A stretch of DNA of 64,000 bases from Flavobacterium psychraerolatum (lineage in GTDB: Bacteria; Bacteroidota; Bacteroidia; Flavobacteriales; Flavobacteriaceae), in the NCBI RefSeq assembly GCF_025960985.1, contig NZ_JAOQMX010000021.1, positions 1 through 64,000 on the forward strand. Direction: 5' to 3'. Of this stretch, positions 15,918 to 25,785 are shown piece after piece. Position 1 is the stretch's first letter. Every line of letters starts with the position of its first letter. The notes under the pieces are model-generated. The model did not search any database. It was not told where the DNA came from and was given only the letters and a program-made list of their open reading frames with translations. The position numbers and the translations under genes are program-made.

Positions 15918-18900
15918 ATGAAAAAAATATTAGGATTGGATTTGGGGACAAATAGTATTGGGTGGGCTTTAATAAACCAAGATTTGAATAAAAAGCAAGG
16001 TGCAATAATTGATCTGGGGAGTCGAATTATACCAATGTCACAAGATGTACTTGGGAAATTTGATAGTGGTGTATCAATCTCTCAGACAGCTGAACGAACT
16101 GCTAAACGAGGAGCTAGAAGATTAGTTCAAAGATTCTTACTACGCAGAGAACGATTGCATCGGGTTTTAAATATTCTTGATTTTTTACCAAAACATTATT
16201 CGGAAACGATCGATTTTGAAAAACGTTTGGGACAATTTAAACCCGAAACAGAGGAAAAGCTACCTTTTTATAAAAATGAAAACGGTAAAAATAAATTTAT
16301 CTTTATAGAAAGTCATAATGAAATGCTTAAAGAATTTAAAATTAATTTTCCTGAAATAAAAAAGATACCTTACGATTGGACAATATATTACTTGAGAAAA
16401 AAAGCACTTTCAAGTAAAATTACGAAAGAAGAATTAGCATGGATACTGCTAAACTTTAATCAAAAAAGAGGCTACTATCAATTACGTGGTGAGGACGAGG
16501 AAATAAAACCTCATAAATTAGAAGAGTTCCACTCCTTAACCGTTAATGATGTAACGTTTGGTGATCAAGGTAAGGATGGTATTTGGTATAATGTTATTTT
16601 AGAAAATGGTTGGATCTATAGACGTCAAAGTAAAGTTTCTCTCAATGATTGGATTGGAAAAACTAAAGATTTCATTGTAACAACAGATCTAAATGAAGAT
16701 GGATCCGTTAAAACAGACAAAGATGGTAAGGAAAAAAGAAGTTTCCGAGCACCAAAAGAAGACGATTGGGGATTAGTAAAAAAACGAACGGAACAAAACA
16801 TAGGTGAAGATCAAACAGTAGGTTGTTATATTTATGATAGCCTCTTAAAGAATCCTTCTCAAAAAATAAGAGGAAGTTTAGTTAGAACCATTGAGAGAAA
16901 ATATTACAAAAAAGAATTGAAAGAAATTCTTGAAAAACAAATTGAATTAAATCCTGCTTTTTTCAGTAATGCAGCGTATCAAAAATGTATTAAAGAACTT
17001 TATGCTAACAATGATGCACATAGAAATACGATTGCAAAAAGAGGTTTTCTATACTTGCTTATGGAGGATATTATACTCTATCAACGTCCTTTAAAGAGCA
17101 AAATTTCACAAATTAGTAATTGTCAGTACGAAACACGTAGGTTTTTTAATAAAGAGAAAAATGAACTTGTAATTCAACCATTAAAATGCATATCAAAATC
17201 GCACCCTTTATTTCAAGAATTTAGATTATGGCAATTTATTTCAAATTTAAAAATCTATAAAAAAACAACTACCGATAATGTTGATGTAACGAATGAGTTT
17301 ATTCCGTCCGAAAATGAGACAATAGAATTATTTGACTTCCTAAACGATAAAGAATCTATAGATCAAGATTCATTTTTAAAATATTTCTTAAAAAAGAAGG
17401 GTTTCAAAGGAAAAGATTTAACAGTTGAAGTTGATAAATATCGTTGGAATATGGTTGAGGACAAATCCTATCCTTGCAACGAAACTAGAAGTCAATTTTT
17501 AACTAAAATATCACAAATAGATGGTGTTGACAATTCTTTCTTTACTTATGAAAACTCATTTGCTTTGTGGCATATCTTATATTCTGTTTCGGATAAAATT
17601 GAAATAAATCAAGCAATTAAAAAGTTTGTTTCAAGAAACAATTTACCAGAAGAATGTATTGATGGCTTTGCTAAAATAAAACCATATAAAAGTGATTATG
17701 GTTCTTATTCTGAAAAAGCTATAAAAAAACTACTGCCTTTGATGCGTAAAGGTAAATACTGGAATGAAAATTCTATTTCAATAGTCATAAAATCTAGAAT
17801 AGAACAAATTAAAGAACGTCTACAAATTATTAATTTTGAAGAAAAAAAAATTGCAGACGTTATAGATGATGACATAACACAAGCATTACTTAAAAGCTTT
17901 ATTAAAACTACAAATTTTGAGTCGGGTTTAAACACATACCAAGCTTGTTATCTAGTATATGGGAGACATTCCGAGTCAATTAATCAAGAGAAATGGAGTT
18001 CACCACAAGATATTACTTGGTACCTTGACAACAAAAACCCAAATGGCTTTAAGCAACATTCGTTAAGAAATCCTATTGTTGAGCAAGTAATTACAGAAAC
18101 ATTAAGAACAGTAAAAGACATTTGGCAACAATACGGTAATGGCGAGAAAGACTTTTTTAATGAAATTCATATTGAGTTAGGTAGAGAAATGAAAAATCCT
18201 GCTGACAAACGAAAGAGAATGTCAGAGCAGGTTTCTCAAAATGAGAATACAAATATGCGAATCAAAGCAATATTACAAGAACTAAAGGAAGTGGATAGTC
18301 ATGTTAGGCCTTACTCGCCTAGTCAACAGGAAATTTTAAAAATTTATGAAGAAGGTGTTTTTGGGAATGAAAGTCGAAAAGAAAAACTAGATGAAATTGA
18401 AAAAATAAGAAGAAACAATAAACCTTCAAAATCAGATATTCAACGCTATAAACTATGGTTGGAACAAGGATATATTTCCCCATATACAGGACAAACGATT
18501 ATGCTTTCTGAACTATTTACAACAAAATACGAAATAGAGCATATTTTTCCTCAATCTCGTTTTTTTGATGATTCTCAATCAAATAAAGTCATTTGTGAAA
18601 GTGAGGTCAATAAATTGAAAGATAATAAAACTGCTATGGAATTTATTATCCAAAAATCTGGAAGTATCATAACGCTAAGTAATGGCAAAAATGTAACATT
18701 ATTTACCACTGATAACTACAAAAAACATATTGAAACATATTTCTCAAAAAACCGAACTAAACTAAAAAACTTATTAAGTGAAGAAATTCCAGAATCGTTT
18801 ATTAATAGACAGTTAAATGATAGTAGATATATAAGTAAAGTAATCAAAATGTATTTGAGTAAAATCGTGCGTGATGATAAAAATGGAGCAATTGAAGATG

Positions 18901-20570
18901 AAGCAACATCTAAAAATGTTATTCCTGTGACTGGTAGCATAACCTCCAAGATGAAGCAAGACTGGGGACTTAATAATGTTTGGAATGACCTCATTACACC
19001 ACGATTTGAACGATTGAACCAACTAACAAATAGCCTAGATTTCGGACAGTGGGAAAATAAAGATGGCAAGCGGGTTTTTCAAACAACAGTCCCTGAAGCT
19101 ATTGCCAAAGGTTTTAGTAAAAAAAGAATTGATCATCGTCACCACGCGTTGGATGCTTTAGTGATCGCTTGTCTTTCTAGAACACATATAAATTATCTAA
19201 ATAATCTAAATGCAAAAGATGAAAATGATAAAACTACTAAACACGAATTAAGAAATAAAATTTGTTACAAAACTAAACCGGACCAAAACGGAAATTATAA
19301 ATGGCTTTTTTATAAGCCTTGGGAAACGTTTACTGAAAATACAAAAGAAAAACTAAACACTACAATAATCAGTTTCAAGCAAAACGTTAGGGTTATCAAT
19401 AAATCTGTCAACAAATACCAATCTTATAAAGATGAAAACGGCGTTTTAAGATTAGACAAGAATGGAAATCCTAAAAAAGAGTTTATAACTCAAACACAAG
19501 GTGATAATTGGGCTATAAGAAAACCAATTCATGCCGAAACTGTAAGTGGAAAAGTCTTTTTAAAGCGTATAAAACAAAGCCATATAACCACGTCAAATGC
19601 TATTGAACAAGTTGAATTGATTGTAGATAAAGAAGCAAAAAAACAATTAAAAGCAAAAATAAAACTTTATCCCAACAATAGTATTGGTTTAAAAAAGCAT
19701 CTTAAAGCTTTTCCTATAATGATTGATGGAAAGGCAATAGAAAAAGTTCAAATATATGAAACTGTTGGAGGCGATAATGGAGCAACCGCAACTAGAAAAC
19801 TTCTTGACACTAGTTTCGATGAGAAAAAGATTCAAAAAATCACTGACACTGGCATTCAAAAAATACTTTTAGAACACTTAAAACAAACTATTTACCAAAC
19901 TGCCAAAGATGAAAGTGGAAAAGTAATTCCTCCACATGAAGCGGCTTTTTCAGAAGAAGGTTTAGATGCTATGAATGATAATATCCAATTTTTAAATGGT
20001 GGAAAAAATCATCAACCAATTAAAAAAGTAAGAATATTTGAGGAAAGTAATAAATTCCAGCTGGGACAGCTAGGGCATAAGAAAGACAAATACGTCGAGA
20101 CAGCAAAAGGTACTAATTTGTTTTTTGCTGTATATCAAGATGCTGATAAAAATAAAAAATTCATTACAATTCCATTAGAAAATGTAATTGAAAATCAAAA
20201 AAAAGGATACAATTCAGTTCCCGATAATTATATAGATGAAAAATCGCAAAACATTTACCACATTAGTCAATATCTATCAATAAATGATTTAGTATATATC
20301 CCTACTATTGATGAAATTGAAAATTCCCATTCTGTAGACTTTCAAAATTTATCGAAAGAACAAATTACTAGATTATATAATGTTAATGATTTTTCAGGAT
20401 ATACAATTTATTTTACACCAAACACATTTTCTAAAAATATTGCAACTAAAGAATTAGACACAAGTTTTGATTCCAAAATGTCAAAGACATACGAAGGGGA
20501 TACTATCAAAGAAAAATTTTGGAAACTAGATATTGACAGGCTAGGGAAAATTAAAAAAATTACCAAGTAA
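15918..20570 (+). CDS. cas9: Cas9 endonuclease, type II-C
   Basis: A 1550-aa RNA-guided DNA endonuclease, at the long end of the range I associate with Bacteroidetes Cas9s. RuvC-I is KKILGLDLGTNSIGWALI (D8). An Arg-rich bridge helix follows (TAKRGARRLVQRFLLRRERL). RuvC-II is NEIHIELGREM (E753). HNH is YEIEHIFPQS (H875) with NKVICESEVNKLKDNKT, and RuvC-III is HRHHALDALVIA (H1076, D1079). All catalytic residues seem present, so both strands can be cut. The C-terminal about 350 residues should hold the PAM-interacting domain; the PAM is unknown. It is separated from cas1 by a RAYT insertion and is driven by a promoter with a palindromic operator. Confidence 0.97.
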   Translation: MKKILGLDLGTNSIGWALINQDLNKKQGAIIDLGSRIIPMSQDVLGKFDSGVSISQTAERTAKRGARRLVQRFLLRRERLHRVLNILDFLPKHYSETIDFEKRLGQFKPETEEKLPFYKNENGKNKFIFIESHNEMLKEFKINFPEIKKIPYDWTIYYLRKKALSSKITKEELAWILLNFNQKRGYYQLRGEDEEIKPHKLEEFHSLTVNDVTFGDQGKDGIWYNVILENGWIYRRQSKVSLNDWIGKTKDFIVTTDLNEDGSVKTDKDGKEKRSFRAPKEDDWGLVKKRTEQNIGEDQTVGCYIYDSLLKNPSQKIRGSLVRTIERKYYKKELKEILEKQIELNPAFFSNAAYQKCIKELYANNDAHRNTIAKRGFLYLLMEDIILYQRPLKSKISQISNCQYETRRFFNKEKNELVIQPLKCISKSHPLFQEFRLWQFISNLKIYKKTTTDNVDVTNEFIPSENETIELFDFLNDKESIDQDSFLKYFLKKKGFKGKDLTVEVDKYRWNMVEDKSYPCNETRSQFLTKISQIDGVDNSFFTYENSFALWHILYSVSDKIEINQAIKKFVSRNNLPEECIDGFAKIKPYKSDYGSYSEKAIKKLLPLMRKGKYWNENSISIVIKSRIEQIKERLQIINFEEKKIADVIDDDITQALLKSFIKTTNFESGLNTYQACYLVYGRHSESINQEKWSSPQDITWYLDNKNPNGFKQHSLRNPIVEQVITETLRTVKDIWQQYGNGEKDFFNEIHIELGREMKNPADKRKRMSEQVSQNENTNMRIKAILQELKEVDSHVRPYSPSQQEILKIYEEGVFGNESRKEKLDEIEKIRRNNKPSKSDIQRYKLWLEQGYISPYTGQTIMLSELFTTKYEIEHIFPQSRFFDDSQSNKVICESEVNKLKDNKTAMEFIIQKSGSIITLSNGKNVTLFTTDNYKKHIETYFSKNRTKLKNLLSEEIPESFINRQLNDSRYISKVIKMYLSKIVRDDKNGAIEDEATSKNVIPVTGSITSKMKQDWGLNNVWNDLITPRFERLNQLTNSLDFGQWENKDGKRVFQTTVPEAIAKGFSKKRIDHRHHALDALVIACLSRTHINYLNNLNAKDENDKTTKHELRNKICYKTKPDQNGNYKWLFYKPWETFTENTKEKLNTTIISFKQNVRVINKSVNKYQSYKDENGVLRLDKNGNPKKEFITQTQGDNWAIRKPIHAETVSGKVFLKRIKQSHITTSNAIEQVELIVDKEAKKQLKAKIKLYPNNSIGLKKHLKAFPIMIDGKAIEKVQIYETVGGDNGATATRKLLDTSFDEKKIQKITDTGIQKILLEHLKQTIYQTAKDESGKVIPPHEAAFSEEGLDAMNDNIQFLNGGKNHQPIKKVRIFEESNKFQLGQLGHKKDKYVETAKGTNLFFAVYQDADKNKKFITIPLENVIENQKKGYNSVPDNYIDEKSQNIYHISQYLSINDLVYIPTIDEIENSHSVDFQNLSKEQITRLYNVNDFSGYTIYFTPNTFSKNIATKELDTSFDSKMSKTYEGDTIKEKFWKLDIDRLGKIKKITK

Positions 20571-20581
20571 AATATTGTTTA

Positions 20582-21140
20582 AATTGAATTGGGTTTTAAC
20601 CCATTCAACACAATACAAACACACAGAACAGGCTTTAGCCAAAACATTTGGCTAAAGCCCTTTCTAAAATCAATTTTAATCCCTCCATTTAAAAATGGAG
20701 GCAATTCAAGAAATAGAACATTCAAAAAATAGGATGATTTGACAAATAGGAATCAATATCAACAATCAAATATGTGCATTACAACAGATTGAATAGGATT
20801 GGGTTTTAACCCATTCGATACAATACAACATACAGAAAAGGCTTTAGCAGAAACATTTGGCTAAAGCCCTTTCTAAAATCAAATCTTTAATCCATCCATT
20901 TAAAAATGGAGGGAATTCAAGAAATAAAGATGATTAAAAAATTGGGAGAATTTGACAAATAGATATCAATATCAATTATCAAATATGCGCATTACAACAA
21001 ATTGAATAGGATTGGGTTTTAACCCATTCATCACAATTTAAACACAAAGAACAGGCTTTAGCCGAAGTATTTGGCTAAAGCCCTTTATAAAATTAAACCT
21101 TTAATCCATCCATTTAAAAATGGAAGCAATTCAGGAAAAA
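20582..21140 (+). repeat. three tandem ~210-bp palindrome-rich repeats (RAYT-associated)
   Basis: Copies begin at about 20582, 20792 and 21005 (period 210-213 nt). Each carries three hairpins in order: TTGGGTTTTAACCCA, GGCTTTAGCC with GGCTAAAGCC around a short loop, and CTCCATTTAAAAATGGAG (copies 2 and 3 have single-base variants). The third copy runs into the transposase gene. Such palindromes resemble REP-like elements moved by RAYT transposases. They fill the whole 595-nt gap between cas9 and the transposase. Confidence 0.85.
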
Positions 21141-21165
21141 TTTAAACCATTTAAAATATGAAATT

Positions 21166-21597
21166 ATGCCTTATATCAAAACCTATATCCATTTTGTTTG
21201 GAGTACAAAAAATAGAGTACCCTTTTTGGATACTAAAGAATTAAGACAAAAAGTTTGGCGTCATATCAAAGAAAATGGTGAAAAGAAAGGAATTTACATT
21301 GATTTTGTTAATGGATATTCTGATCACTGTCACTGTCTGGTTTCTTTGGGAGCAGATCAAACAATCCAAAAAACCATGCAATTAATAAAGGGAGAATCTT
21401 CTTTTTGGATTAATCAAAGTAAACTGTGTTTGAATAAATTTGAATGGCAAGATGAATACTTTGCAGTTTCGGTATCAGAATCGATGCTTGACAAAGTTAG
21501 AAACTACATTAAAAATCAAGAAGAACATCATAGCAAACATACTTTTGCAGAGGAATACAATGAATTTATAACCAAATATAAATTTCAAAAGGAATAA
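21166..21597 (+). mobile_element. REP-associated (RAYT/IS200-like) Y1 transposase
   Basis: A 143-aa HUH single-strand transposase. The start PYIKTYIHFVWSTKNRVPFL is the usual opening of IS200/RAYT proteins. The HUH metal-binding pair is HCHCLVSL, and a catalytic Tyr is expected in KVRNYIKNQEEHH. Family members cut and join hairpin-flanked single-stranded DNA. It sits directly downstream of three palindrome-rich repeats and upstream of more palindromes. The whole unit lies between cas9 and cas1 on the same strand, so cas1-cas2 may depend on read-through. Confidence 0.9.
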
Positions 21598-21600
21598 ATT

Positions 21601-21680
21601 TTGGCTAAAGCCATTGTTGAACTTTCACATTTCACCTCCAGCTAAAGCTGGAGGCAATTCAAAAGCTGGAGGCAATTCAC
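21601..21680 (+). repeat. palindromes downstream of the RAYT gene
   Basis: A half element TTGGCTAAAGCC (21601-21612) is followed by the hairpin CCTCCAGCTAAAGCTGGAGG (21635-21654). The segment AGCTGGAGGCAATTCA is then repeated in tandem. They mirror the hairpins upstream of the transposase and probably mark the other side of the element. Confidence 0.75.
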
Positions 21681-21709
21681 TTTATCCAAAAAATTTTAAA
21701 TCTTAAAAA

Positions 21710-22603
21710 ATGATAAAACGCACCCTATTTTTCGGTAATCCAGCTTATTTAAGCACCAAAAATGAGCAATTAGTCATTTCTTATCCTGACAAGAGCCTAG
21801 AAACCAAAACAGTAGCTATAGAAGACATTGGTGTAATTGTTCTTGAAAACCAACAAATCACCATTACAAATGGTTTATTAGAAAAACTAACCAATAATAA
21901 TGTAGCACTGATCAATTGCGATCAATATCATTTACCAATTGGTTTGTTAATGTCTTTGAGTGGTCATACAGAACAAACAGAAAGATTTAAGAACCAAATT
22001 AATGCTTCTGTACCGCTAAAAAAGAATTTATGGCAACAAACCATTAGTTCCAAAATTTCCAACCAAGCAGGTTTGCTTAGAGAAAAAGGTATTCCTTGTC
22101 GCAAAATGGAAATTTGGGCCAAAGAAGTAAGTTCTGGAGATGCTCTCAATCACGAATCTAGAGCAGCTGTTTTCTACTGGGCTAATCTGTTTACAATCGA
22201 AAATTTCACCAGAGGTCAAAAAGAAATGGCACCCAACAATTTGCTTAACTATGGATATGCCATACTAAGAGGAATTACAGCTCGGGCGTTGGTGAGCTCA
22301 GGAATGTTGCCTACACTAGGCATCTTTCACCGCAACAAATACAATGCTTATTGCTTAGCCGATGACATCATGGAGCCCTACCGCCCGTATGTAGATTTAA
22401 TTGTGAGTCATATTATCGAAAATGAAGATACTATAGAAGAACTTACTATAGATATGAAAAAACAATTATTGAGTATTGCTTCTATAGACGTTTGCATTGA
22501 TGGTAAAAACAGTCCATTGATGGTTGCAATGAGTCGAACAACAAATTCTTTAAATGAATGTTTTGAAGGCTCCTCTCGAAAACTTTTATACCCTGTTTTT
22601 TAA
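21710..22603 (+). CDS. cas1: Cas1 CRISPR integrase, type II
   Basis: A 297-aa Cas1, the metal-dependent integrase that inserts new spacers together with Cas2. The N-terminal beta domain begins MIKRTLFFGNPAYLSTKNEQ. The helical catalytic domain has Glu in NHESRAAVFYWANLF, His in LGIFHRNKYNAYCLADD, and the acidic DDIMEPYRPYVD segment. Length and motifs fit type II Cas1. It is followed 30 nt later by cas2. No csn2 or cas4 is present, which places the locus in subtype II-C. Confidence 0.96.
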   Translation: MIKRTLFFGNPAYLSTKNEQLVISYPDKSLETKTVAIEDIGVIVLENQQITITNGLLEKLTNNNVALINCDQYHLPIGLLMSLSGHTEQTERFKNQINASVPLKKNLWQQTISSKISNQAGLLREKGIPCRKMEIWAKEVSSGDALNHESRAAVFYWANLFTIENFTRGQKEMAPNNLLNYGYAILRGITARALVSSGMLPTLGIFHRNKYNAYCLADDIMEPYRPYVDLIVSHIIENEDTIEELTIDMKKQLLSIASIDVCIDGKNSPLMVAMSRTTNSLNECFEGSSRKLLYPVF

Positions 22604-22633
22604 TTTAATATAAGGAATGTTAAATAACGTATT

Positions 22634-22981
22634 ATGTATGATGAACATTACACACGTTTAAATCAATATAGAAGTTTGTGGATATTAGTATTTTTTGACC
22701 TGCCAACAGAAACCCGAAAGGAACGTAAAATAGCTTCTGGATTTAGAAAGAAATTATTAGACGATGGATTCTCTATGTTCCAATTTTCCATATATATGCG
22801 TTTTTGCGCCAGTAGAGAAAATGCCGAAGTTCATACAAAACGTATAAAAACCAATCTTCCAGAACACGGCAAAATAGGAGTCATGCAAATTACCGATAAA
22901 CAGTTTGGAATGATGGAACTATTTTACGGCAAAAAACCGATTGATCCAGAAAAACCATCTCAACAATTAGAATTATTTTAA
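22634..22981 (+). CDS. cas2: Cas2, type II
   Basis: A 115-aa Cas2 of the ferredoxin-like fold. The first strand [18 protein letters not shown] carries the conserved Asp. [19 protein letters not shown] follows, then [20 protein letters not shown]. It bridges Cas1 dimers during spacer capture. It is the last cas gene; the CRISPR array begins 115 nt downstream. The intervening sequence holds a degenerate repeat end (AACTCACAAC, 23062-23071). Confidence 0.95.
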   Translation: MYDEHYTRLNQYRSLWILVFFDLPTETRKERKIASGFRKKLLDDGFSMFQFSIYMRFCASRENAEVHTKRIKTNLPEHGKIGVMQITDKQFGMMELFYGKKPIDPEKPSQQLELF

Positions 22982-23096
22982 AGGTAGGAATTAAAAAACA
23001 GTAAATCCCTGATACCTAACACTATAATCATCATTTTTTTTTAAATTCAAAATAAAGCCATAACTCACAACATATCAAACGATTAAACCGCGGTAT

Positions 23097-25647
23097 GTTG
23101 GGAATTATAAGCTAAAATACAATTTTGAAAGCAATTCACAACTAGTGGTTCTTCAACGATACTCATAGGTTGTTGGGAATTATAAGCTAAAATACAATTT
23201 TGAAAGCAATTCACAACCTGTAATGCTTAGAATGTACTTAATAGTATGTTGGGAATTATAAGCTAAAATACAATTTTGAAAGCAATTCACAACCCCATCT
23301 TACATTAATAAAATACTCCCTATGTTGGGAATTATAAGCTAAAATACAATTTTGAAAGCAATTCACAACCATCTGCTTCATTTGCATTAGGCACATATGT
23401 TGGGAATTATAAGCTAAAATACAATTTTGAAAGCAATTCACAACATATTAGCAGTTAAACCTATTTGAACTTTTGTTGGGAATTATAAGCTAAAATACAA
23501 TTTTGAAAGCAATTCACAACATTATTAACTTTATTACTAATATCTACAGAGTTGGGAATTATAAGCTAAAATACAATTTTGAAAGCAATTCACAACTAGA
23601 TGTCCCAGTATCCTAACATTGGTATTGTTGGGAATTATAAGCTAAAATACAATTTTGAAAGCAATTCACAACGTTCAGATAGTGGAAAAGACGCCAGTAC
23701 AAGTTGGGAATTATAAGCTAAAATACAATTTTGAAAGCAATTCACAACTTCACCGCCTTTGTCGTCTTTATCAAAAACGTTGGGAATTATAAGCTAAAAT
23801 ACAATTTTGAAAGCAATTCACAACAATATCCAAACACCACCTTCTAGCATATCGGTTGGGAATTATAAGCTAAAATACAATTTTGAAAGCAATTCACAAC
23901 CAACAGCAATGAATCAATATCAAGTCTCTAGTTGGGAATTATAAGCTAAAATACAATTTTGAAAGCAATTCACAACAATTAGCTCCCGTGGCAGGATTCG
24001 AACCTAGTTGGGAATTATAAGCTAAAATACAATTTTGAAAGCAATTCACAACTGTCGTATGCTCTAGAAATCATAAAAATCTGTTGGGAATTATAAGCTA
24101 AAATACAATTTTGAAAGCAATTCACAACCTGCACTCTGTTGTATATCTAATTTCTCCAGTTGGGAATTATAAGCTAAAATACAATTTTGAAAGCAATTCA
24201 CAACAGATTAAACCTCTTAGAAACGAAACAAAGAGTTGGGAATTATAAGCTAAAATACAATTTTGAAAGCAATTCACAACACAGAAGGGGACTGGATGGA
24301 ATCGTCAGATGTTGGGAATTATAAGCTAAAATACAATTTTGAAAGCAATTCACAACTAAAGACGATAACGAAACAATAATGGATTGGTTGGGAATTATAA
24401 GCTAAAATACAATTTTGAAAGCAATTCACAACGGATCGTAAGTATAGTTTTCATTAGATAATGTTGGGAATTATAAGCTAAAATACAATTTTGAAAGCAA
24501 TTCACAACCAAGGCTATAATAATGGTGTTGCGATGAAAGTTGGGAATTATAAGCTAAAATACAATTTTGAAAGCAATTCACAACCTAGTAGAGATACTGC
24601 GCCTGAGAACTTAGTTGGGAATTATAAGCTAAAATACAATTTTGAAAGCAATTCACAACTGTTCTTGTGTTTTGTAAAGTTTTCATAATGTTGGGAATTA
24701 TAAGCTAAAATACAATTTTGAAAGCAATTCACAACTTAGTTGGTAAATTATCGTTATCGTTATTAGTTGGGAATTATAAGCTAAAATACAATTTTGAAAG
24801 CAATTCACAACTCCTCCCGCTGCGATTGGTATATTTTGCGGGTTGGGAATTATAAGCTAAAATACAATTTTGAAAGCAATTCACAACCTGATTTCAATTA
24901 AATCTTTCAAATAAGCTGTTGGGAATTATAAGCTAAAATACAATTTTGAAAGCAATTCACAACGCACCCTACGGGGACGTATAACGTCCTTTTGTTGGGA
25001 ATTATAAGCTAAAATACAATTTTGAAAGCAATTCACAACCTGTATCTAGGTCTATATATTGGTTTACTGGTTGGGAATTATAAGCTAAAATACAATTTTG
25101 AAAGCAATTCACAACAAAAATTGGTTTAATGAATGAACGGGGATTGTTGGGAATTATAAGCTAAAATACAATTTTGAAAGCAATTCACAACTTATGGCAT
25201 ATCGTGTATTGAAATTGCTAAGTTGGGAATTATAAGCTAAAATACAATTTTGAAAGCAATTCACAACGAAAGCATAATTAATAAGAGTTGCAAATTAGTT
25301 GGGAATTATAAGCTAAAATACAATTTTGAAAGCAATTCACAACCACATTGCTACTGATGAAGATGATATTGACGTTGGGAATTATAAGCTAAAATACAAT
25401 TTTGAAAGCAATTCACAACTATAAGCGGGACCATTTTTAATCAACGCTTGTTGGGAATTATAAGCTAAAATACAATTTTGAAAGCAATTCACAACGGTAC
25501 GTGAGCGCTGTTTTTTTGAGAAATAGTTGGGAATTATAAGCTAAAATACAATTTTGAAAGCAATTCACAACCTTATTTCGCTTCTTATACGTGAACAGAT
25601 AGTTGGGAATTATAAGCTAAAATACAATTTTGAAAGCAATTCACAAC
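23097..25647 (-). CRISPR. CRISPR array, 34 repeats and 33 spacers
   Basis: The 46-nt repeat (plus-strand form starting GTTGGGAATTATAAGCTAAA and ending GAAAGCAATTCACAAC) occurs 34 times without a sequence change that I could see. It separates 33 spacers of 30 nt (spacers 1, 4 and 20 counted from the cas2 side are 29 nt). crRNA is probably made from the minus strand: the tracrRNA anti-repeat complements that orientation, and the minus-strand repeat contains TTG, 19 nt, TATTTTAG. A degenerate repeat end next to cas2 suggests that side is the old end. Spacers look like phage or mobile-element DNA; one resembles a tRNA 3' end. Confidence 0.98.
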
Positions 25648-25785
25648 GAAAAAGTACGTCGCCTTTAATCAGCTTCAATACTTTTCCGTTGTGAATTGGA
25701 TGTTTAAGATTCATAGCATCTTTACTCCTGCTTCGGTGGGATTTTTTTATTTTATACCATTATCTTTTTTTAACCGCTGTATCCC
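25648..25785. other. array-flanking sequence, probable CRISPR leader
   Basis: If the array is transcribed on the minus strand, this region is its leader. It contains GTTGTGAATTG (25688-25698), an inverted 11-nt copy of the repeat end, and a short plus-strand terminator-like hairpin (25725-25748). No gene is visible. Confidence 0.45.
25725..25748 (+). terminator. short intrinsic terminator past the array
   Basis: TCCTGC and GTGGGA pair around a TTCG tetraloop (with G-U pairs), followed by seven T. It would stop plus-strand transcripts coming through the array. Confidence 0.5.

Noticed and set aside
18716-19069. Minus-strand ORFs inside cas9 (18716-19069, 17705-17935)
   Set aside because: They lie antisense to conserved HNH/RuvC coding sequence and have no recognisable domain.
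15918-20570. Cas9 as a subtype II-A or II-B protein
   Set aside because: No csn2 or cas4 gene is present and the order cas9-cas1-cas2 with a tracrRNA next to cas9 fits II-C.
23977-24006. A tRNA gene because of the T-arm sequence
   Set aside because: Only about 26 nt of tRNA-like sequence is present, and it is exactly one spacer between two repeats.
24491-24688. ORF reading through CRISPR repeats, plus a similar minus-strand one at 23256-23441
   Set aside because: They are chance open frames produced by the 76-nt periodic array; their sequence is just translated repeat.
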